From: Limnochordia bacterium
GTDB lineage: Bacteria; Bacillota; Limnochordia; Darwinibacteriales; SLO01
Direction of reading: 5' to 3'
DNA: 18,482 bases
Assembly: GCA_007132635.1 (NCBI GenBank)
Contig: SLOG01000347.1
Location: forward strand, 1 to 18,482
In this document: in pieces, positions 14,003 to 18,482 of the stretch
Layout: each line of letters begins with the position of its first letter
How positions within the stretch are numbered: position 1 is the stretch's first letter
Notes under the pieces: model-generated
What the model saw: the letters and a program-made list of their open reading frames with translations, nothing else
The model's database searches: none
What the model was told of the DNA's origin: nothing
Program-made: the position numbers and the translations under genes

Positions 14003-16402
14003 TCAGGAGCAGCGGAGGGCGGCTGCGGCTTCGGGTAACCCTGCTGCTGCAGCTTCTACGTGAATGGCACCAGAGGACCGGCCTGCTCGCACGCAGATGA
14101 GGACACGGCCATTGAAGGTCATGCGGCGGCCTGTGCCGTAGTTTTCCTTTGTTTTCGGGTTACCGGACCCTAACCCAGCTAACGTGCCCGCACCCTCGAC
14201 CTGGACCGCTATCTCCTGAGGTGGGTAGAAGACCCGAATGCCTTCTGCATCCACGAGCTCGGCTGTGATAAACGCTAAATCCATACCGTCCGCCGTTAGC
14301 TCGCTGCGGTCCGGAGTCAGTCGGATGGCGGCTGCGGGCCCCGCTGTGTGCAGTTCAGCGTGTGCCGCGGGCTCGCCGTCTTTCCAGGCTTTAGCACTGA
14401 GTACACCAGGTTCGTATGGCATCTCCATCACAGCGGTGAATCGCTCAATGGGGGCATAGCCCAAGCTGCGGCCGTTGAGGATGAACTCGACGGCATCGCA
14501 GTCGGCATAAGCCTGCACCTTGACAGGTTGGCCCACGTACTCCGCCGCAAAGGTCCAATCCGGTTGGATATCCTCCCAGTGCCACCCCATGCCGTAGAAA
14601 GGTTGGCCAGTACGGGAGGGATGGGCTGTGAACAGGCGCACGCCTGGTTCCAGACCCCACATGACTTGGCGGAAATAAGACTGCGGCCGGCGATCACCGC
14701 TTAGGTCGTGGTCCCCCTGCCAGCAGCTGAGCCACGGATAGGGGCCGACGAGGCCGTCCATCGGTTCGTCCAGATCGTTGATAACCCGGCCGGCTCCCGC
14801 TTCGCCCAAGTTATCGAAGGCTGTCCAGATGAAATCGCCGATTACGTGGTTGTTTTCCAGAGTCGCCTGCCAGCTTTCGTATGTGAAGAAGGGATGGGTT
14901 TCGGTGCCATGGATGATGCGGTCAGGAAACTTCTTCTTGTCCATGGCGTAACGTTGGTACAGATAGTTGTAGCCGGCGATGTCCAAAGACTCCCAAGCCG
15001 CGCGGGTTTGTGCGCCCCATGGGTCCTTGCCGTCCTGCGCCAGTCCCAAGTCATGCTCGCCCTGCAGAGACTTTTTCACATCCGGCCGGATCGGGGTCTG
15101 ACCCGCGACGGGCGCGGTGAAACGATTAGCGGCGGCCGTGACGGGGCGGGTCGGGTCCAGTGAACGGATAAAGTCGGCCTGCACCTGGGTCCAGTACGCA
15201 CCATTGGACACGCCGAGGAGTTCGGGAATCTCATTGCCGATGGACCACCCGTAGACGCAGGGATGGTTACGGTCCCGCAGTACCATGGCCCGGGTATCCC
15301 TCTGCCACCACTCCTCAAAGAACAGGTGGTAGTCGAGCGGTCGCTTCTGGGTGCGCCACATGTCAAAGGTTTCGTCGAGAACCAACATGCCGATGCGGTC
15401 ACAGGCGTCGAGAAGCGCAGACGACGGTGGGTTGTGGGCCGAGCGGATGGCGTTGTAGCCAGACTCCTTGAGGAGTTGGATTTTGCGTTCTTCCGCCCGC
15501 GGGAAGGCGCAGGCTCCCAGCAGCGAATTGTCGTGGTGGATGCAGCCTCCTCGCAGTTTCAGCGGACGACCATTGAGGCGGAACCCGTCTTGCGCATCTA
15601 TGGCGATATCCCGGATTCCGAAGGCGGTTTCGCTGCGATCCAGTTCGCTGTCGCCAACCGAAAGAACGGCGTGTAGGGTGTACAGATGCGGGTTATCTAA
15701 ATCCCAGAGCTGAGGAGTGGCTACCGACAGCTCGACAGCCGACTTGGTACTCTTGGACGGCTGCAGGCGCACGGCACATGAGGTCTCCGCGACGGTCCTG
15801 CCTGTTGGGTCCAAGACCGAGACATGCAGCGAGGCGTCAGCCGAGGCAGGGCGAGTGTTCGTGATTTCGATGGCGGCCTCCACGGTCGCTTCGTCTTCGC
15901 TTACCTGTGGTGTCGTTACAAACACATCCCAAGGGTGTATGTATCTCTGGCCACCGATCAGCAGCGACACTTCTCGGTACAAGCCGCCCCCCGAATACCA
16001 GCGGGTGGAGGGAAGAAAGCACTGGGTCGAGATCTGGAGCGTGTTCGGCATGCTCCAGCGCAGGTGCGGGGTCAGGTCCACTTGGTATGCCGTGTAGCCG
16101 TAAGGGTGATGGTACAGCTTGTCAACGTTAAGGGAGACCTCCGAGTGCATGTACGCACCGTCGATGTTCAGCAGGACGGTTTTGTCCTGCCAATCGCCTG
16201 GAATGTCCAGTTGTTTCGTGTACGTGCCTTGGCCGCTGGGGAAGAAGCCCGTCGACGCACCTCCTGGGCTGTCGGGCGTACGGGTCTTGTTGATGATGTA
16301 GTCGTGAGGAAGATCGATTGTTTCCTGATCAGAGGGCGGCGTGAAGAACCGACCGGCGGTTTCTGCGAACGTCCAGTCAAAATTGAGCGGTACTCTCTGC
16401 AT
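14003..16402 (-). CDS. Glycoside hydrolase family 2 protein (beta-galactosidase-type)
   Basis: This is a retaining exo-glycosidase of 799 residues with no signal peptide, so it is probably cytoplasmic. Domains in order are the GH2 sugar-binding N-terminal domain (~1-165), an Ig-like domain (~170-270) and the catalytic TIM barrel (~275-570). C-terminal DUF4982-like and Ig-like domains follow (~590-799, including VKVQAYADCDAVEFILNGRS). Catalytic residues visible are acid/base E391 in WSIGNE and nucleophile E501 in HGTETHP. IRSAHNPP (319-326) and FIWTAFDN are also typical. It is shorter than LacZ (~1023) and belongs to the DUF4982-bearing group, which includes beta-galactosidases and beta-glucuronidases, so specificity is open. 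ATG 16402 has GGGAG 9 bases upstream. It lies 218 bases upstream of the importer operon on the same strand. Confidence 0.93.
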   Translation of the reverse strand: MQRVPLNFDWTFAETAGRFFTPPSDQETIDLPHDYIINKTRTPDSPGGASTGFFPSGQGTYTKQLDIPGDWQDKTVLLNIDGAYMHSEVSLNVDKLYHHPYGYTAYQVDLTPHLRWSMPNTLQISTQCFLPSTRWYSGGGLYREVSLLIGGQRYIHPWDVFVTTPQVSEDEATVEAAIEITNTRPASADASLHVSVLDPTGRTVAETSCAVRLQPSKSTKSAVELSVATPQLWDLDNPHLYTLHAVLSVGDSELDRSETAFGIRDIAIDAQDGFRLNGRPLKLRGGCIHHDNSLLGACAFPRAEERKIQLLKESGYNAIRSAHNPPSSALLDACDRIGMLVLDETFDMWRTQKRPLDYHLFFEEWWQRDTRAMVLRDRNHPCVYGWSIGNEIPELLGVSNGAYWTQVQADFIRSLDPTRPVTAAANRFTAPVAGQTPIRPDVKKSLQGEHDLGLAQDGKDPWGAQTRAAWESLDIAGYNYLYQRYAMDKKKFPDRIIHGTETHPFFTYESWQATLENNHVIGDFIWTAFDNLGEAGAGRVINDLDEPMDGLVGPYPWLSCWQGDHDLSGDRRPQSYFRQVMWGLEPGVRLFTAHPSRTGQPFYGMGWHWEDIQPDWTFAAEYVGQPVKVQAYADCDAVEFILNGRSLGYAPIERFTAVMEMPYEPGVLSAKAWKDGEPAAHAELHTAGPAAAIRLTPDRSELTADGMDLAFITAELVDAEGIRVFYPPQEIAVQVEGAGTLAGLGSGNPKTKENYGTGRRMTFNGRVLICVRAGRSSGAIHVEAAAAGLPEAAAALRCS

Positions 16403-16422
16403 TCCTAGGCACTCCCATGTAC

Positions 16423-16454
16423 GGCGGGCGAGCGGCAGCGCAAGCCGCCCCGCC
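16423..16454 (-). repeat. GC-rich inverted repeat upstream of the GH2 gene
   Basis: Arms GGCGGG plus GCGGC (16423-16436, with a three-base bulge) pair perfectly with GCCGC plus CCCGCC (16444-16454) around a seven-base loop. It sits 20-50 bases before the GH2 start, in its leader if transcribed. No T run follows on either strand, so a terminator is unlikely. Confidence 0.6.
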
Positions 16455-16540
16455 GGTGATGTATAGCTGCTGCCTGCCTATTTCGTGACACAGAGATAGG
16501 TTCCTGCATCTTTTCGTCTTTAAAACATTCCGCTATCGGA

Positions 16541-17569
16541 GATAAAGCCGCCGTTCACGAGGTCTTCACCAGCTACGAGCAGACGCTGGAAGAGGCCGGT
16601 TTTGCCATACTCTTTAGCGCCCAAGGCGAACAGGAGATTGGCCCGTACGCACGCTGGCACGAAGCACGCTATGGTGTGGGCCCAGAACACCGAGCCTATG
16701 AGATGCGAGAACCGGAGACGGACGCTTTCCTCGCCGCACGCCTGGACCACCCCGAGGGCGATGTCTATGCGGTTCTGTATACCCTTTACAGCAGCGGCGG
16801 CCGCGAACACCCGGAGAGTGTCCGCGTGCAGCTCGATATCGTGGAAGCGGGTTCCATGGAAGAGGGCCTGACAGAAGCCAATCCTGACTACCGCCGCGAG
16901 CAGCCAGCCATCCAGCCTATGGATGAGGAAGACTATGAAGGCAGAACAGACCATCCCTTGCTGTCCCGGTTCTCCGGGTCGTTTATCTATGCCCATGAAC
17001 AGGCGGCCTTTGATGAATATGTGCTGCCCACAGGGAGGATCGTGGAGGACAGCCTGCCGGAAGACGATGAACCACTGCCTGCACTCGCCGCGGCAGGCCG
17101 GCGGGATATGGTGAAGCCCGCAGAAGGAAAACTACTAGAAGGAACCGTCACGAAACTCACCTACGTCGTACCGCAGGGCAGGTCACCGTTAGAAGTGACC
17201 CGCAGTTATCGGCAGGCCCTGGAAGACGGCGGTTTTGCGATTCTGTTTACGGCTGCTGGCGAACGGGAGGTCGGTCCCTATGAGAAGTGGCATTCCACCA
17301 AGTACGGCGCTGGGCCCGAGCATCGTGGCCATCTCCTGCGCGGCCCGGAAGAGGACTATTACACGGCGGCGCGGCTGGACCATGAGCAAGGCGATGTCTA
17401 TGCGGCCATCTATATCCTGCGAAGTAGGGAGCACCGGGACTACCGGGGCCATGTCTTTGTCCAGATGGACATCGTTGAGGAGCGTCCCATGGAGGAAGGC
17501 TTAGTTAGCGCCGGAACGATGGAACAGCAGTTAGACATGCATGGAGCCGTCGCGCTGCAGATGAATTAG
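16541..17569 (+). pseudogene. Decayed DUF4892/OmpA-linked tandem-repeat gene
   Basis: The frame is open from 16460 to the TAG at 17569 but contains no ATG, GTG or TTG before 16676. Homology begins well upstream of 16676, so the GTG there (no ribosome binding site) is not the true start. The protein holds two copies of one unit. Copy 1 is only a C-terminal half (from about 16541: TSYEQTLEEAGFAILFSAQG.. then GPYARWH). Copy 2 is complete: TDHPLLSRFSGSFIYAHEQ, FDEYVLPTG, EGTVTKLTYVVPQGRSPLEV, ALEDGGFAILFTAAG, GPYEKWH, and VFVQMDIVEERPMEEGL. This is the DUF4892-like domain that precedes OmpA C-terminal domains in envelope proteins. The end, AVALQMN then stop, falls about where the linker to OmpA begins. 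Both ends therefore look truncated. Family assignment is from memory of the pattern. Confidence 0.6.
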
Positions 17570-17620
17570 ACCTACCAAGCAGACAAAATCCCGGAACCAC
17601 CATGGCGTGCAAGGTCTGTG

Positions 17621-17649
17621 TTGAATTCGAAAGGGGCATGTGGTAAAGT
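17621..17649 (+). promoter_or_regulatory. Promoter of the tRNA-Arg gene
   Basis: TTGAAT (17621-17626), a 17-base spacer and TAAAGT (17644-17649), with TG at 17641-17642 forming an extended -10. Transcription would start about six bases before the tRNA. Confidence 0.6.
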
Positions 17650-17661
17650 ATACGTGGAAGC

Positions 17662-17737
17662 GGCCCCGTAGCTCAGGGGATAGAGCACCGGTTTCCTAAA
17701 CCGGGTGCCGCAGGTTCGAATCCTGCCGGGGCCGCCA
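17662..17737 (+). tRNA. tRNA-Arg (anticodon CCT)
   Basis: The full cloverleaf is visible. The acceptor stem GGCCCCG (17662-17668) pairs with CGGGGCC (17727-17733). The D arm GCTC/GAGC, anticodon stem CCGGT/ACCGG, five-base variable loop and T arm GCAGG/CCTGC with loop TTCGAAT are all present. The anticodon loop TTCCTAA gives CCT at 17695-17697, which reads AGG. Discriminator G and a genome-encoded CCA end it. Confidence 0.97.
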
Positions 17738-17803
17738 TTTGAGATATTGAGCAAACAAGGCTTATACTCGGATCGTCTAGAGTGAGAATTCCCGGTCTCT
17801 CAG

Positions 17804-17845
17804 CAGCGTGTTTCGTTGGACATCTTAGTCCAACGAAACACGCTG
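17804..17845 (+). terminator. Long hairpin, probable terminator of the tRNA gene
   Basis: Seventeen-base perfect arms (17804-17820, CAGCGTGTTTCGTTGGA; 17829-17845) extend to 18 pairs with C17821-G17828 and enclose a six-base loop. A moderately T-rich TCTATTCTTT follows on the plus strand. A smaller hairpin GCCCAAT/ATTGGGC (17858-17864, 17874-17880) lies just beyond and may belong to the convergent sulfatase gene. Nothing else is recognisable between 17738 and 17937. Confidence 0.7.
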
Positions 17846-17937
17846 TCTATTCTTTCTGCCCAATGGCATCCGTATTGGGCTGCTTACTCATTGTGATCAC
17901 TCCCATCTTTGCGGGGCCGACTGTGCCCCTGCTCTAC

Positions 17938-18482
17938 CTACCTCTCCAATAAGAGCGAAAGATCTCTGACTATCCCCGGGTAGTCTTGATACAGATTATT
18001 TGTTTCGTAGAGATCGTCCTCTAGATTATACAGCTGTCCTTGCGGCCCTCCCGGTGTTGGCTCGATCCGCCGGGGCACGCTGAATCCACCAGAGCCTAAG
18101 CCTTCCACCAATTTCCACTTTCCTTGGCGAATGGAGAACATACCATCGACAGAGTGATGAATGGCTGCTTCGCGGATAGGTGCAGGCGAGCTTTCGCCCA
18201 GCAGGGCTGGCAGAATGTCATAGCTATCGGGAGCGGCTTCGTCAGGGAGGTCTATCTCACCAATGCTTGCGCAGGTGGCCATTAGGTCTGTTAGCTCGAT
18301 AATCTCTTTGCTGACCGTCCCGGGAGGAATTCGTCCCGGCCATGCGGCAATGTACGGGACGCGATGCCCACCATCCCAGATATCTGCCTTGATGCCTCGC
18401 AGATTCGCTGTGTTGTTGTGGCCGTACTCGGCCAGCTCATCGATTTCTCGGCTATCAGGGCCATTGTCACTGGTGAAGATAA
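17938..18482 (-). CDS. Type I sulfatase (arylsulfatase family), C-terminal part
   Basis: The frame is open to the right edge, so the N-terminus with the formylglycine C/S-x-P-x-R motif lies outside the window. The visible ~180 residues show the conserved sulfatase block FTSDNG at the edge (metal ligands D and N). LRGIKADIWDGGHRVPYIA follows, with the catalytic-region lysine and histidine. The family's closing pattern ELTDLMATCA, then FSIRQGKWKLV, QLYNLEDDLYETNNL and a short C-terminal helix, is also present. Such enzymes hydrolyse sulfate esters of polysaccharides, glycosaminoglycan-like glycans or aryl sulfates and need a maturase. An internal ATG at 18282 is not the start. Together with the GH2 enzyme it suggests glycan breakdown, though it is separated from that gene by the tRNA and a pseudogene. 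Confidence 0.92.
   Translation of the reverse strand, partial: IFTSDNGPDSREIDELAEYGHNNTANLRGIKADIWDGGHRVPYIAAWPGRIPPGTVSKEIIELTDLMATCASIGEIDLPDEAAPDSYDILPALLGESSPAPIREAAIHHSVDGMFSIRQGKWKLVEGLGSGGFSVPRRIEPTPGGPQGQLYNLEDDLYETNNLYQDYPGIVRDLSLLLER

Noticed and set aside
16676..16678. GTG as start of the DUF4892-like gene
   Set aside because: No ribosome binding site, and repeat homology extends ~130 bases further upstream in the same frame.
16520..16996. Minus-strand frame of 158 residues
   Set aside because: It is antisense to the repeat-bearing frame, has no ribosome binding site and no recognisable motifs.
17572..17754. Minus-strand 60-residue frame across the tRNA
   Set aside because: It is the antisense of tRNA-Arg; its RIRTCGTRFRKPVLYPLSYGA-type core is a well-known spurious translation of tRNA genes.

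Overview
The window looks like a chromosomal segment of a GC-rich, anaerobe-like bacterium, most plausibly a Bacillota lineage of the Limnochordia/Clostridia kind. This rests on strong AGGAGG-type ribosome binding sites, several UUG starts, a DUF3798 substrate-binding protein with a sugar/nucleoside-type ABC transporter, a short-form alpha-glucan phosphorylase and an M81 peptidase. The recognisable secreted proteins have ordinary signal peptides without a lipobox, and there is a remnant of a DUF4892/OmpA-like gene. Both would fit a cell with an outer membrane, but the taxonomic placement is inference only.

Left part (1-4752): the C-terminal end of an AraC-family regulator is followed by two small secreted proteins in tandem. 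These two share an N-terminal helical module, and the second adds a C-terminal beta-sandwich-like domain. Next come RtcB RNA ligase on the minus strand and, divergently, a short GT35 alpha-glucan phosphorylase.

Middle (4749-8613): an M81 (MlrC-like) metallopeptidase converges on the phosphorylase with overlapping stop codons. A membrane-anchored alpha/beta hydrolase runs divergently from the peptidase and converges on a DEAD-box RNA helicase, again with overlapping stops. A near-perfect hairpin terminator separates the helicase promoter from the next operon.

Transport and catabolism block (8580-16402, all minus strand): a GH2 beta-galactosidase-type enzyme lies upstream of a four-gene ABC importer. 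The importer order is DUF3798 binding protein, double ATPase, permease, permease. A strong hairpin sits between the binding-protein and ATPase genes, and a terminator ends the operon. The likely logic is import of a glycoside or nucleoside-like ligand with intracellular hydrolysis, but the substrate is not determinable from sequence.

Right end (16403-18482): a decayed DUF4892-like tandem-repeat gene has no usable start and stops where an OmpA-type domain would be expected. It is followed by tRNA-Arg(CCT) with its own promoter, a long perfect hairpin, and the C-terminal part of a type I sulfatase running off the window edge. No intergenic stretch exceeds 300 bases, and I see no CRISPR array, insertion sequence, phage gene or rRNA.
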